A stretch of DNA of 64,000 nucleotides from the NCBI GenBank assembly GCA_038025085.1, contig CM076146.1:14501001-14565000 (forward strand), given 5' to 3'. Source of the stretch: Tetragonia tetragonoides (taxonomy: Eukaryota > Streptophyta > Magnoliopsida > Caryophyllales > Aizoaceae). The position numbers were made by a program, and so were the translations under genes. Below, in pieces: positions 49,526 through 60,901 of the stretch. Every line of letters begins with the position of its first letter. Within the stretch, counting starts at the first letter, position 1. The notes under the pieces are model-generated. The model had not been told where the DNA came from and ran no database searches. It saw only the letters and a program-made list of their open reading frames with translations.

Positions 49526-52500
49526 TCATCCACACCCGTCACCTTCTCTGATAAGGATCTTCCACCCGAAGGCATTCACCACAACAAAGCCCTCTATCTA
49601 ACTGTAATTTGTCAACAAAGACAAGTCCCCTTGACTTTGGTTGACAACGGCTCCATGGTAAACGTATGCCCCTTGAGGACTGCTGAACACCTCAAAATAG
49701 ACTGCAACAACCTCGAGCACTCCGCACAAGGGCTAAGAGCTTACGGCAATTCCAAAAAAGGAACGTCTTAGGCACATTTTCCATGAACATTAACATTGAA
49801 CCCATTGATAAAATGGTCCAATTTCATGTCATAGACATTCCGTCCACCTTTAATCTACTTTTAGGAAGGCCCTGGTTGCATGGGCTTAATGCTGTAGCCT
49901 CAACCCTCCACCAAAAGGTGAAGCTATCTCTAGCAGGATCCACTTTGGAAGTCTGTGCTGATACCATGGTAGCCCAGATAGAAAAAGCTCCAGTCCTAAA
50001 GATAGAGCATAACGGGCAAGATCAAGAATTATGGGGCTTTGAGAAGATAGCCTTCATAGAAACAATAGAGCCCATACTCAATGTGAACGCTCTACTTAGA
50101 AAGCAAGGTTTCTTTCCACGCACCACTTTGGGTCCTCACCCCAAGGTAACCCACTCCTGCTGGAATACCAAGATAAAAAATGACCTATTTGGGCTAGGCT
50201 ATAAGCCCACAAAGCAAGAGATCCGAGCCTACATATCCAAGGAATTGGCTAGAAAGAAAGCCCGCGCGGCCAACAAGCCCATCCCACATAGCATGGATAC
50301 TTATCCTCTAACTCTCAATGGACAATTTCTCCAAGAAGGCGATCCATACCCCTACTATGGATTCCCAGAACCTTATATGATCAATGGAATTCTGGTTCCA
50401 GGCTTTGAGGCATTTCAAGACTGTTTCACTATGAGTGAAGAGGCACCAACACCTCTCCAGGAGGACCAATCCACTAAATATTGGGCTAATGACATGGCAC
50501 CCAATGACTTTGGGCTACTATCTGGAGAAGAACGTCGCCAATACGACGAGGCAAAACTTCCCCTTACTGTGCCTTTTAATGAAGGTTTCGACCCGTCCAA
50601 GCTGATCGCCCCAATCGGGCCCGACCGCGCCACCTGGAAGCACAAGACAAAGTGGGCTCCAGCCGAGGGAGTCAAGTACAAGTTCATGATCCGCAATGGT
50701 CCTTTAGAAAGGCCCAATTCTGATTCTGAGTCTGATTCTGAGTGTGAGTCTGATTCTGAGTCTGTTATCTTAGAAGTGTCGGGTAGTCCACCCTAATCTA
50801 TTCCTTTTGCTACTAAGGTCGTTAGTGATGACCTCATTGATGTATTGTCCGCTTCTATTAGTATAATGAGTGCCGATTTCTCTTACTCGGATTGCCTTGT
50901 TGCTAATAATTCAGAAGACATAACAGAATTGCCAAAAGAAGTCATTAAAGCACTAATTGAACATGAACAAAAGACTTCAATAGTCGAAGAAACAGAGACA
51001 ATAAATATTGCAACTAATGACGAGCCACGCCATGTGCAAATTGGCTTGTCTTTAACTTCTAATGAACGCGAACAATTCGTAACACTCCTAAAGAATTATA
51101 CGGATGCTTTCGCCTGGTCCTACAAGGACATGCCCAGTATAGACCGCAACATTGCCCAAGATACCATTCCGCTAAAACCTTACTGCAAACCAGTCAAGCA
51201 AAAGCTAAGAAGAATGACACCAGAATGGGCTCTTAAGATCAAGGTAGAGGTCCAAAAACAGCTCGATGAAGGCTTTAAAAGAGTGGCCAACTACCCCGAT
51301 TGGGTAGCCAACATCGTTCCAGTCCCAAAAAAGGATGGACGGTACGAATGTACGTGGATTTTAGGGACTTAAACAAAGCAATCCCCAAAGATAACTTTCC
51401 ACTACCCCACATAGATGTTCTAGTAGACAATACAGATGGGCACGCCCTCCTATCATTCATGGACGGGTACGCAGGATATAACCAAGTCCTGATGGCCAAA
51501 GAGGATGAAGAGAAAACCACTTTCATCACACAATGGGGCACATATTGCTACACCGTAATGCCATTCGGGCTTAAGAATACAGGGGATACATATCAAAGAA
51601 CCGCCGACCACCCTTCTCCACAATATGATGCACAAAGAGGCTGAGGTTTACGTGGATGACATTATCATAAAATCTAAAGAAAGAGAAGGGCATGTACCCT
51701 CACTTCAAAAGTTCTTCGATAGGCGTAGGAAGTACAACATGAGGCTCAATCCCAAAAAGTGCGCATTCGGAGTTACGCATTCGGAGTTACATCTGGCGAA
51801 CTTTTAGGATTCGTCATAAGCACTAGAGGGATCGAGATTGATCCATCCAAGATCAAGGCCATAACAGATATGCCCCCACCGGAAACAGAAAAAGAAATCA
51901 AGGGCTTCCTTGGAAGAATCCAATACATTAGCAGGTTCATTTCCAAATTAACTATCACCTGCGAGCCTATATTCCAAAAGCTCAAGAAGGAGGTGAAAAC
52001 GAAATGGGACAAACAATGCCAAAAAGCCTTTGACAAAGTTAAGGCCTATCTGTCTGAACCACCTGTACTCGTACCGCCCACTCCAGGCATGCCTTTAATT
52101 CTCTACCTTACCGTCATAGAAACATCAATGAGGGCCATGTTAGCCCAAGAAATAAACAAGGAAGAAAAAGCCATCTACTATGTGAGCAAGAGGTTTCTGG
52201 AATATGAAACCCGTTATTCCTCTCTAGAGAAGACATGCCTAGCCTTGGTCGCCATGACCAAGAAACTACGACATTACATGCTCCAACACACGATCCACAT
52301 AAGATTCAGAGAAAATTCTTTAAAATATATATTTGAAAAGCCCATCCTGAATGGTAGAATAGCAAGATGGACCGTCCTGCTATCAGAGTTTGACCTCAGA
52401 TTTGAACACCAAAAAGCAATTAAAGGACATGCTATCTCGAAATACCTAGCTGATCAAGCTATAGATGAGCCCGATCGCAAAGAAGAATACCACTTTCCAG

Positions 52501-54250
52501 ACGAAGGGGTTATGACCCTAGACACCGAGACCTAGCAACTTTACTTCGATGGAGCATCTAACCAAAAGGGCTTTGGGGTAGGAGTACTATTAGTGTCTCC
52601 TGATGGTGCACATACCCCTATTTCGGTCAAGTTAGACCACGAGGTTACCAACAATGGCGCGGAGTACAAAGCTTGCATAATAGGACTGCAATCCGCCATA
52701 AGCCTTGGCATTAAAACGCTTCGAGTCTATGGTGACTCGTCGCTCATAATCAACCAAATTTCCAAAGTATGGAAAGTCAAAAGTGAATCCTTGGCACTCT
52801 ACCAAGAATACTTGGACAAAATCATAGTGTACTTCAACCAAATACATTTTACATACCTTCCACGAGAAGATAACCAGCTTGCAGATGCCTCCGCTAAATT
52901 AGCAAGCATGATTAACATACCTGACTCTATTCGAATGATGCCCATTTGTGTACAAAGAAGGTCCGATCCTTCATATTGCGATGCTCTGGAGGTATTCCAT
53001 GATGAACAAGATGAATGGTACACTGATATAAAGAACCTACTCGTCCATCAAATCTACCCTCCTGATTCTACTCCTAGAGCCCAAAAGGCACTTAGAAGGC
53101 TCGCAGCCCAATTCATTGAGGTACATGATCTAATATACAAGAAAACCCCAAACGGGATTAATCTCTTATACTTAAGCACTGAAATAGCCCATAAAGTCTT
53201 AAGAGACGTACATGGAGGAGTCTGTGGATCGCACATGAACGATATATGTTATCTAGGAAGATAATTAGGTTTGGTTATTATTGGACCACAATGGAGAAAG
53301 ACTATTGTGAATTCGTCAAAAGATGAACACAGTGTCAGACACACGCAAATCTACAACACATGCCACCAAACCCATTATATACTTTCACCTCACCTTGGCC
53401 TTTTTCAGCTTGGGGAATAGATATCATTGGCAAGATAACCCCAACAGGTAAAGGGGGTCATGAATACATTCTAGTTGCGATTGACTACTTCACTAAATGG
53501 GCTGAGGCGCAATCATACGCAAAGTTCAAAGCAAAGCATGTAATCAAGTTTATCAAGAACAATATAATAGCTAGATCCCAAGAGATCATTAGCGATAACG
53601 GGTCACATCTTTTAAAGGAAGTAATTGAGCTCCTGGCCCAGTTCAAAATCCAACATCGGAAGTCATCTCCGTACAGACCGCAAACAAATGGTGCAATAGA
53701 AGCAGCCAATAAAAATATTAAGAAAATCATCGAAAGGGTGTCTGAGAATTATTACAATTGGCCCGACAAATTGCCATTTGCACTTTGGGGTTATAGGACA
53801 TCTATTCGCGCATCAACAGGAGCAACACCATACTCCTTAGTCTATGGAATGGAAGCCGTGTTGCCCATTGAGTTAGAGTTCCCATCTCTATGGATCGTCT
53901 TGGAAAGCCAATTTCCAGAAGTGGATTGGGTCCAAGCCTGCTATGACCAATTGGTCTTGCTAGATGAAAAAAGGTTGCAAGCCTTGCATAATGTGAGAAT
54001 CTATCTAAAGAGGCTAACAAAGCACTTCAACCAAAGGCTTAAAGTGAGAGACCTCAAAGTTGGAGATTAAGTACTTAAGGAAGTAAGGGCCAATGTCACT
54101 GACCCAAGAGGCAAGTTTAGGCCCAATTGGTCCAATCCTCTTCTCATCACAAAAATCCTAACCGGTGGAGCTGCAAGATTGGCAGACTTAGACGGAATTG
54201 AGTTTAGTCAATGGATAAACATGGATCAACTAAAAAGATTCTATGCCTAG
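49526..54250 (+). pseudogene. Tat protease-RT-RNase H-aRNase H-integrase, broken
   Basis: Order of motifs: protease LTLVDNGSMVNVCP (about 49636) and FNLLLGRPWLHG; a long linker with an acidic Ser/Asp repeat (about 50717-50765); RT entry WSYKDMPSID, VPVPKKDG, YVDFRDLNKA, MPFGLKN and YVDDIII (about 51651); RNase H; second RNase H YFDGASNQKGFGVG and NNGAEY (52540-52920); integrase HH-CC finger (VHGGVCGSH; QCQTHA), core WGIDIIGKI, ISDNGSH and NGAIEAANK; end at TAG 54248-54250. Breaks include frameshifts near 49755 (A run), 51340, 51605 and 53265, a 14-bp tandem duplication at 51763-51790, and stops at 52533 (TAG for Trp), 53322 (TGA) and 54068. The element cannot move by itself. Confidence 0.9.
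51763..51790. repeat. 14-bp tandem duplication inside the RT region
   Basis: GCATTCGGAGTTAC occurs twice in a row and shifts the reading frame between KKCAFGVT and SGELLGFV. Confidence 0.9.
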
Positions 54251-54605
54251 GCAAGGCATCCAATATAGCACTTTCGAGAGGCCCACATAAGGCTAAGCAA
54301 TCCCGAAAAAAAATAAAAAAACTACAAGCGGCCTGATTCCCCTAAAAGGATACGTAGGATAACCCAATTGCAATTGGGCCCGGCCCCTTCATTATTTTCG
54401 CGTTCAAAAGTTATTAAAAAATAATAATAACAATAAATAAATCAAGTTGCAATATTAAAACATTTGAGCATGTCTCCATAAATAATAAAGTCCGTTACAA
54501 ACGACTTGGCAATTCAAAAAACAATAATGCAAATAGTTAAATCTGAGTCTAAAAGGGGCACATCACCCTTATTGAATTTAATGTAATACAAAAGGCAATC
54601 TTAAG
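54251..54605. other. Spacer between integrase and antisense gene A
   Basis: The spacer is AT-rich, with ATAATAATAA runs at 54420-54440. It should hold the 3' ends of both opposing transcripts. No gene is seen. Confidence 0.5.
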
Positions 54606-56201
54606 CTAGACATGCTCCAAAAAGAGTATTTTTATTAGTGGACTACTCCGTAGCTTCGGTAGTAGGACCCGCTTCTCCCATGACTCATCTACTTTTGGGC
54701 CCTCCGCATCATGTTCCTTGGGAGCCCATCTCTCTCGAACCATAGACTCTTCTTTTTCAATCTCCATTATAGGTGTGCTTGAAGACGCCTCGTGATCATT
54801 GGCCCGAATTTGGGGTTCCTCCTGCGGTTTAGTAGTGATCTTTTCCAAAGCTTTCTTGGCCTTCAGATTAAGGATGCATTTTGCATGCTTAACTCCATTT
54901 TTCTTACCCTTCCCCTTCGAGTCATTAGCCTTTGAGAGTCTTAGGCTAACTTTGACCGATTGGGCCTTAAGATTGCCTTGTTCGGATTTCCTACATGCAC
55001 GGCAACCCTCTGCGGTCTTGCAATCCATCCAAGCCTCACAAGCCGAAGATATGGCCGTAGGTGCCTTGACATGAGGAATAGTCCACTTAGGACGGCGATC
55101 CAATGCACACTCCCATGATCTTACCATACTTATTGTCAAGATTCGCGTGGTAGGAGGAACACTATCCTTTTGTGGGATAATTTGGCGTTTCCTATATTGT
55201 CGCATGATACGGCTAGGAAATATGTAAGTTGAGTTATGGAGACCGAGGATTTGATAATATCCCGTATCCTTGCTACATTCGATCGCGGATTTTAGACCCC
55301 ACCACTTGACAGTCCATCGTAGCAAGGGACATGCTTCAAGGTACCCACGCCACTCATCAATGGTAGATTCATAATACAATCTCCGGCGTGCGGGAAATTG
55401 CTTTGGTTGATATTTGAGCGCATTAGCGGGTCTCTCAATAAAGCACATGTGCTCAAGAAGCCATATCTACAAAAAAGGCAAAATATATAAAGTTAAATAT
55501 CCATCAAAGATTAAAACTTTATTAAAAAAGCAAATAATTCAAGCAATTATCCAAGCACTTACTTGGAGAAGAAGAGGACTTCCCGTCCATCCACCAAGCG
55601 ATGGCTCTTGTTTCTTTCGATCCAAGCAAATTATGGTTTCACCAAGGACAAGAGACATAGGGGTGAAATCGTTTTGAAATTGTTCAACAATTCTAAGCAT
55701 ATTAGTTTTACCATTATTAACTCCACCAACAAAGAGATACCTATGCAAGAGACATAAAATAAAGGCACGCTTATAATAGGTCTCACTCATCACGTCATGG
55801 TTATCCCTTACCTTGGGGAAGAAGATGTCAATTATGCCATTGAGGTCTAATTCACCACTCTTAGCAACGGAGGAGGCTTGTGTTGGTGATAGGCCAAGAT
55901 ACCTTTTGTAGTAGCCTTCAAGCAGGTTTGCTCCAAGCCATGGAGTGGCGGGAGCTTGGTCATGAAGAAACCCAAGGATAGCGGCAAATTCTTCGGGAAG
56001 AGGACATAATTCACTATACTCAAGGCGGAAGACATGAAGTTTATCGTCCCAAAACTCAATTGCGGCCTCAAGGAGATTCCATACGATTTGAACTTGCTTA
56101 AGGTGGAAGAGAGCATTCAAGTGGAAAGGCACAAGTCTCATCCTCTCTTCGGGGGTTATGGATTGTAACCACTTGTCAAATTTGACATCAAAGCTTGTCA
56201 T
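54606..56201 (-). CDS. Antisense gene A of the Tat element: plant-mobile-domain-related protein, intact
   Basis: Two exons on the minus strand, 56201-55563 and 55466-54606, join at GTAAGT...TTTGTAG into 499 residues with no stop or frameshift. Exon 1 has a conserved-looking core: WDDKLHVFRLEYSELCPLPEEFAAILGF, YYKRAFILCLLHRYLFVGG and GWTGSPLLLQ, completed by IWLLEHM in exon 2. This pattern belongs to the plant mobile domain/DUF7745 type of proteins, found in host genes and in retroelements. The C-terminal half is Lys- and Ser-rich with basic blocks (SKGKGKKNGVKHAK), suggesting nuclear or nucleic-acid contact. It has its own TATA box. The sense genes of the same element are dead. No catalytic role is assigned. 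Confidence 0.75.
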
Positions 56202-56300
56202 GGCTGAAACCTAAGAATAATCAGGGGGTTTCTCTCTCTAAAAAGCTCTCTATTGATGACAAATTATGAAGGTGATGTCCCAAACCGGACTAAACCAAGG

Positions 56301-56310
56301 CTTATATAGG
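56301..56310 (-). promoter_or_regulatory. TATA box of antisense gene A
   Basis: CCTATATAAG reads on the minus strand about 100 bases before the ATG at 56201, leaving a leader of about 70 bases. GC-rich palindromic sequence lies directly upstream (56345-56560), as it does before the LTR TATA box. Confidence 0.7.
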
Positions 56311-56344
56311 GGTCGCACTGAAAAAGGCGAAAGAATAAGGCAAC

Positions 56345-56560
56345 CCTTCAAAAAGGGGCTCCAGCGGCCCTGGGACAGCCGTTGAAGGCTCAGCGGCCCC
56401 GATAGTGCAGCGCAGGCCCAGCGGCCAGCCACTGAGCTCCACCGGCACGCCACTGAGCCCCAGCGGACAGCCGCTGAGGCCTGGCGGCACCCCTTTTTGT
56501 CCCCGCTGCTCCGCGTGTGCCGCTGAACTGCTCCCGTTGGCCGCTGTACCCTTTTGGCGA
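56345..56560. repeat. GC-rich AGCGGC block upstream of antisense gene A
   Basis: It has repeated CAGCGGC, GCCACTGAGC and GCCGCTGAG motifs. GGCACGCCACTGAGCCCCAG (from 56444), followed by CGGACAGCCGCTGAG, aligns base for base with GGCACGCCGCTGAGCTTCAG, followed by CGGCAGCCGCTGAG, in the 5' LTR at 45309, with few changes. Confidence 0.75.
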
Positions 56561-56986
56561 GACAAATCCCTTTTCTCCGATTTTGAACACTTTCCGTATC
56601 CGATTTGGACTCAAATATGACTCTTTTTCCTATTTCCTATATTATTTCTATTTTCTATTATTTCCTTAATATTAATGGAAACTCCACAATTTCCTTATTT
56701 CTTTTTGGATGATTATCATCTTTTTTATTTATATCTTTTTTATTAATTTATTATTTTGATTTCATTTTTTCACCCCTTTCCTTTTTTCATTTTTTTTATG
56801 GGGGATAGGGTACACCCAATTTTAACTTTTTAGTCGTACCATTTCTGCTAAATGGCTATTACTTGCGCTTTTGCTTGATTACGTGTGTATTTGCATTAGC
56901 CTAATTATGTGCAGGGACAGAAGCAAGCAATATTTTACAAGCAAAGTCCGAATGTTTGTTCAATACAAATGTTCAAAAAATGTATT
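56561..56986. other. Spacer between the two antisense genes
   Basis: AT-rich with TTTATT and TTTTCATTTT runs. It contains the end of antisense gene B and the far upstream part of gene A. No gene is seen. Confidence 0.5.
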
Positions 56987-59779
56987 TCACACAAATACAT
57001 TATCATAAAAACCATCACCCGCATCATCAACCGTACGGGGCACCTCAAAGTGGTCCTCTGACCTCCGCACCTCATCACCAAAGATCGACGCCACGACCTG
57101 GCTAGGGTCAAATGAGGAATGGCGGGCTGGCTCTTGATATGAACTCCCTTCCCCGGCATAGCTCGAGTCATACCCCACGAAGAACGAGGAGGCATGGTAG
57201 GCACCATAGGAACAGGAACCGGAGGCTGGTAGTAAAGGCCACCATACGAAGGATATCCCGCATACCCGGGATAAGGAGGATACATCGGCACATGCATAGA
57301 AGCAGGCTCCATATACGGAGTCATCCTACTCCCACCAGGGCGGTCCAACCGATGCAAAGGCACCCTCTCTCTCCTAGGACTCTCCCTCCGAGGACTCCTC
57401 TCGCGTGAAGGACTACGCTCAGGAGAACTCACACCCTCATCATCCGACAGCACCACCTGTCGTGACCGACGAGGAAGACGCCGACGGTACTCAACCTGTA
57501 TCCCATACAAAGTCATAAGACACATTTCTCAAAGCATGAAACTTTGAAGATGCAACTGCAAGCTTACCTTGTCCAAACCAGCTCTTGAACAAGTACCCTT
57601 CGAGAGGGCTCGGGATATCCAAGACTTCATGGCATGCATCATCTTGAAGACCTTCCCGGTCTGCTCACGATCAAGCTACACAAGGAAAAGTTAGTACAAG
57701 CATATAATGAAGTAAGGCATTGCACGCTTTGGTAAAATTACAAATTTACCCCTGGATGCCCAACGGGAAGAGGAAGGCCCTGGATGTCCTCATCAAGGTC
57801 CTCCGTCATAGGGATCTCTCCCCAACACTCCTTCTTACCATAATCCCGGCCTCGAACCAGCATATCCGGGACATCTACCTCGGTGTCATCAACCCGAGGT
57901 TCCTACGGAGCAAAATGAGTTAGCATCAATAAGGCAAGAAAGGCATAGAATATCAAACATAAATTCTTACCTTCAAACCCACAAATGAAGGCATGAGGCG
58001 ATCACGGCGAAACTGCTCATAGTGCCCTGCAAGGTCCTCCGCAGGCTCCCTCAAATACCGCATAGCATCTGAGCCCACCATGGCCTTCACAACCTGCTCG
58101 CGAGACAAGCACCTCACCAAGAACATGGACGAGGGAGGATCCAAAGGAATCCTAGGGCCCTCCAAATCAGGATAAACCTGACAGAAAATCCGCTCCCCCA
58201 GAAACCACTCAAAGGACAACGGGCTCGCAATCAGGATCCTCTTACGGTCCACCGCCCTAGAGGCTAGGATGGTGTCCGGAGCCAACCCGTGATACTTCGA
58301 CCATGGGAAGTAGTCAATCTACACAAGAATGAAACATAAGATATTTCCATACCAAGAAATACAATCCATACAATCTATGCAACCAGTATTATGTTTTACC
58401 TTGTGTCAGTCAATGCACAAGAGAGCCTCCCTATACTGCTGGAGGGTATGCAGAGGCGCAGGACCCCTGTGGCGCAGGACCCCTGTGGCGCCATGCCCTA
58501 CAAACCGGGAAATCTAAGACCCAGCTCGTAGGCGCCAAGTCCGGGAAATGCTCGAAAAACCAAGGCTACATCAAAACATGAAATTAAGCACCGCACACTT
58601 AAATCATGCATATCACGCAAACAAATACAAAGGTAAGAAAACTCACCTGTAACACCTTCCAAAAGCCGCATAAGCTCACGGCAACAAGGTTCGCCTGCTT
58701 GTACCCCTCGTCATTCACGCGGAAGGCGGACTGCATGCATCTCAAGAAGTTGGCGTAGCCCGGCAACCCCCAGTTGTACTCTCTCACTCTCTCCCAATCC
58801 AGCAGACTCGGGAGGTAGATAACATGAATGCGTTCCCCCTTGTCACTAAAGATAGTGGTGGCAAGGAAGTAGGCGATAAACATCCTTGCCTTTTGCTCCA
58901 CCGAGGTATTCCTCTTATACCTCAGGTCTTTCAAAGCAGAAAAAAGCTCACTTTAAGAACGGTAGTGGTGACCCCAAGTGTTCCCCCAAGGACCGAAGAG
59001 CTCCACCAACTCCATCTTATGTTTCCAGATGGAAACGTCATAAACAATGGGCGTACCCACGCAAGGTACCCCGGTCAACATCGCAAACTCCGAAGGAGTA
59101 ATCATCATTTCCCCATTAGGGAAATGGAATGGTATTGGTAGTGTCCCAAAAATGCTCCAAAGACAACCGAAGAATGCATCTTTTGACTCGCTCAACCGAG
59201 TCCGCCGCTCTCAAAAGGGGCCCAAACCCTGCATTCAAAACCGCATCTTGCACCTCTTTGGGCAAGGTTTTGAAAAGCTTAACCGAAGAGCCATAGTTTT
59301 CACGGGCCTTCAAATTCACATCGGGTTCCTATGATCAAGTTTGCAACCCCTTAGGTTCACGTTTCAATCAAATTTTCAATCCTAAGCATGTTTCTATGTT
59401 CGTTCAAGCCGCGCAAGATCACATGCGCTACAAACTTGACAATTGCATGCAAACTCTATACAAATTCTATCCAAGGCAAGCATATAAACTCAAATTCAAT
59501 GCATAAAACTATGAATTCAAAAGTTTGAGGACCTACCACGAACTTGGAAGCCCGAGAGCTCAAATGAGTCGCCGGTCGGAAAAGCAACTCCGATCGATCC
59601 CAAACAATGTCGGGCATCCTATCCGACCGGGTGTATCGATCTTGAGGAAAAGCCACATTAGGCTTCCTCTTTGAAACCTTCATATGAGGGGGAAGAGTCT
59701 TGGTGAAAATGTCGACTTCCTCGACCTCCTCCCGCACCTCCGTCCTCTTACTCCTCTTCTTTCCCAATTTTGGAGCCAT
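56987..59779 (-). pseudogene. Antisense gene B of the Tat element: plant mobile domain protein, multi-exon, decayed
   Basis: Seven exon-like blocks with GT-AG borders read on the minus strand: 59779-59537, 59328-58647, about 58560-58400, 58318-57971, about 57903-57750, about 57676-57570 and about 57500-56987. Block 2 has the plant mobile domain signature (ALxHFWDTTN-type stretch, FPNGEMMITPSEFAMLTG, IFSDKGERIHVIYLPSL, WGLPGYANFL, VSLCGFWKVLQ). Block 4 has IDYFPWSKYHGLAPDT. The last block is Arg/Ser- and Pro/Tyr-rich. Breaks: a frameshift before FPNGE (about 59125), TAA at 58953, a 16-bp duplication (58458-58489), TGA for Trp near 58402 and a frameshift near 57170. PMD genes are known both as host genes and as retroelement cargo. 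The 5' region has a GC-rich palindrome block. Confidence 0.7.
58458..58489. repeat. 16-bp tandem duplication in antisense gene B
   Basis: GCGCAGGACCCCTGTG (or a rotation) occurs twice in a row near 58455-58490. Removing one copy would leave one continuous frame through CRAWRHRGPAPLHTLQQY, so the duplication is a frameshift. Confidence 0.8.
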
Positions 59780-60049
59780 GGAAGAAGGATGAACAAGCAA
59801 GCAAGAACAACAAGCAAAAATGGAGAATTTCGGATTTTCTCTCTCCAAGGGTTTCTAAAATCCACTCTCAAATTCACCCCAAATTTGTGAGAAATAAAAA
59901 ATAAACTTCAAATTATGCAAAAGCAAGCAAAAAGGAGCAAATTTGAGCAAGAATGAGCAAGAATTGCAATTTGAGCAACAATGGAGTTAGAGAGAGAGGC
60001 TCGAAATTTTAAGGAAGAAATGACCCAAAAATCGGCCTTCTCTCACTAA

Positions 60050-60240
60050 AACCCCCCTCCCGCGCCACTGAACCGGCCAAGCGGCCCGGTTTTGGGCCGC
60101 CCAAGATCAACGGCCCAGCCGCTGGCCCCGGCGGCTATGCCGCCAGGCCGGGCGGCTGCTCTCAAGCCTCCGTGACGCCATTTGAGCCGCTGAGCGAGCC
60201 TCAGCGGCTTAGCGTGTGGCCACTGCACCAGTTTTCTCGT
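60050..60240. repeat. GC-rich palindrome block upstream of antisense gene B
   Basis: It contains GCCGCTGAG (60186-60194) and CTCAGCGGC (60200-60208), a perfect 9-bp inverted repeat, and several GGCGGC/GCCGCC and AGCGGC motifs. It sits about 300-450 bases upstream of the gene B ATG. Confidence 0.7.
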
Positions 60241-60387
60241 CCGCCTCCCACGGAGCGGGCCCACGAGTTCAAATTCCACGCAGGATTGCATTTCTCGATC
60301 GTTAGAAGCCCAGGAGATACGGGCACGTCACCCAAAATGACTTTTTTACCCCCACAATACAGTTTCCTATCCCAGGGACCCGGTATA

Positions 60388-60452
60388 ATCTAATTTTGGC
60401 AGGCACATGCATATAATCTAATTTCGGTAGGCACATTATCTAATTTTTGCAG
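60388..60452. repeat. Three short direct repeats
   Basis: TAATCTAATTT or ATCTAATTT followed by a GGCAGGCACA-like phrase occurs three times (about 60388, 60415 and 60437). They lead into the 66-bp repeat. Confidence 0.65.
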
Positions 60453-60481
60453 GCACAATTTTCCAAGACACAGGCATTACT

Positions 60482-60752
60482 AAAGCAGAGCTACGCAGCG
60501 CTCTTTGACGATGAGGCTATTAAAATTAGCGTCACGTTGGCACCCGCAAAGCAGAGCTACACAACGCTCTTTGACGTTGAGGCTATTAAAATTAGCGTCA
60601 CGTTGGCACCCGCAAAGCAGAGCTATGCAACGCTCTTTGACGTTGAGGCCATTAAAATTAGCGTCACGTTGGCACCCGCAAAGCAGAGCTACGCAACGCT
60701 CTTTAGCGTTGAGGCTATTAAAATTAGCGTCACGTTGGCACCCGCAAAGCAG
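60482..60752 (+). repeat. 66-bp tandem repeat, four copies, open in frame
   Basis: Units start at 60482, 60548, 60614 and 60680, with a partial AAAGCAG at 60746. Each is 66 bases (22 codons) and reads on the plus strand as KQSYATLFDVEAIKISVTLA-type repeats; the frame is open from 60447 to 60812 (121 codons). The copies differ by few bases. I see no evidence that it is a gene. Tandem repeats in the 3' untranslated part before the polypurine tract are known for Tat elements and can seed satellite DNA. Confidence 0.9.
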
Positions 60753-60885
60753 GTAACCCTGACCACAGGCGGTCAGGATTTACTTTTTTTTTTATCGTTT
60801 TCTCTAACATAAAGCATTTTCGAGAAAAAAAAAACACTGCAGGCATCTTTAGCAAATACTTTGACCTTCGCTTTCACAAGATCGG

Positions 60886-60901
60886 TCAAAGTGGGGGCTT
60901 T
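60886..60901 (+). other. Polypurine tract of the Tat element
   Basis: CAAAGTGGGGGCTTTT directly precedes TGTAGACAC of the 3' LTR. This form is usual for the Tat lineage. Confidence 0.85.

Noticed and set aside
60482..60752. Repeat array as a CRISPR array
   Set aside because: Units are joined without unique spacers, in a plant retrotransposon.
60505..60756. Second frame over the 66-bp repeat
   Set aside because: A tandem repeat with a length divisible by three is open or closed in all units alike, so a second open frame carries no extra evidence.
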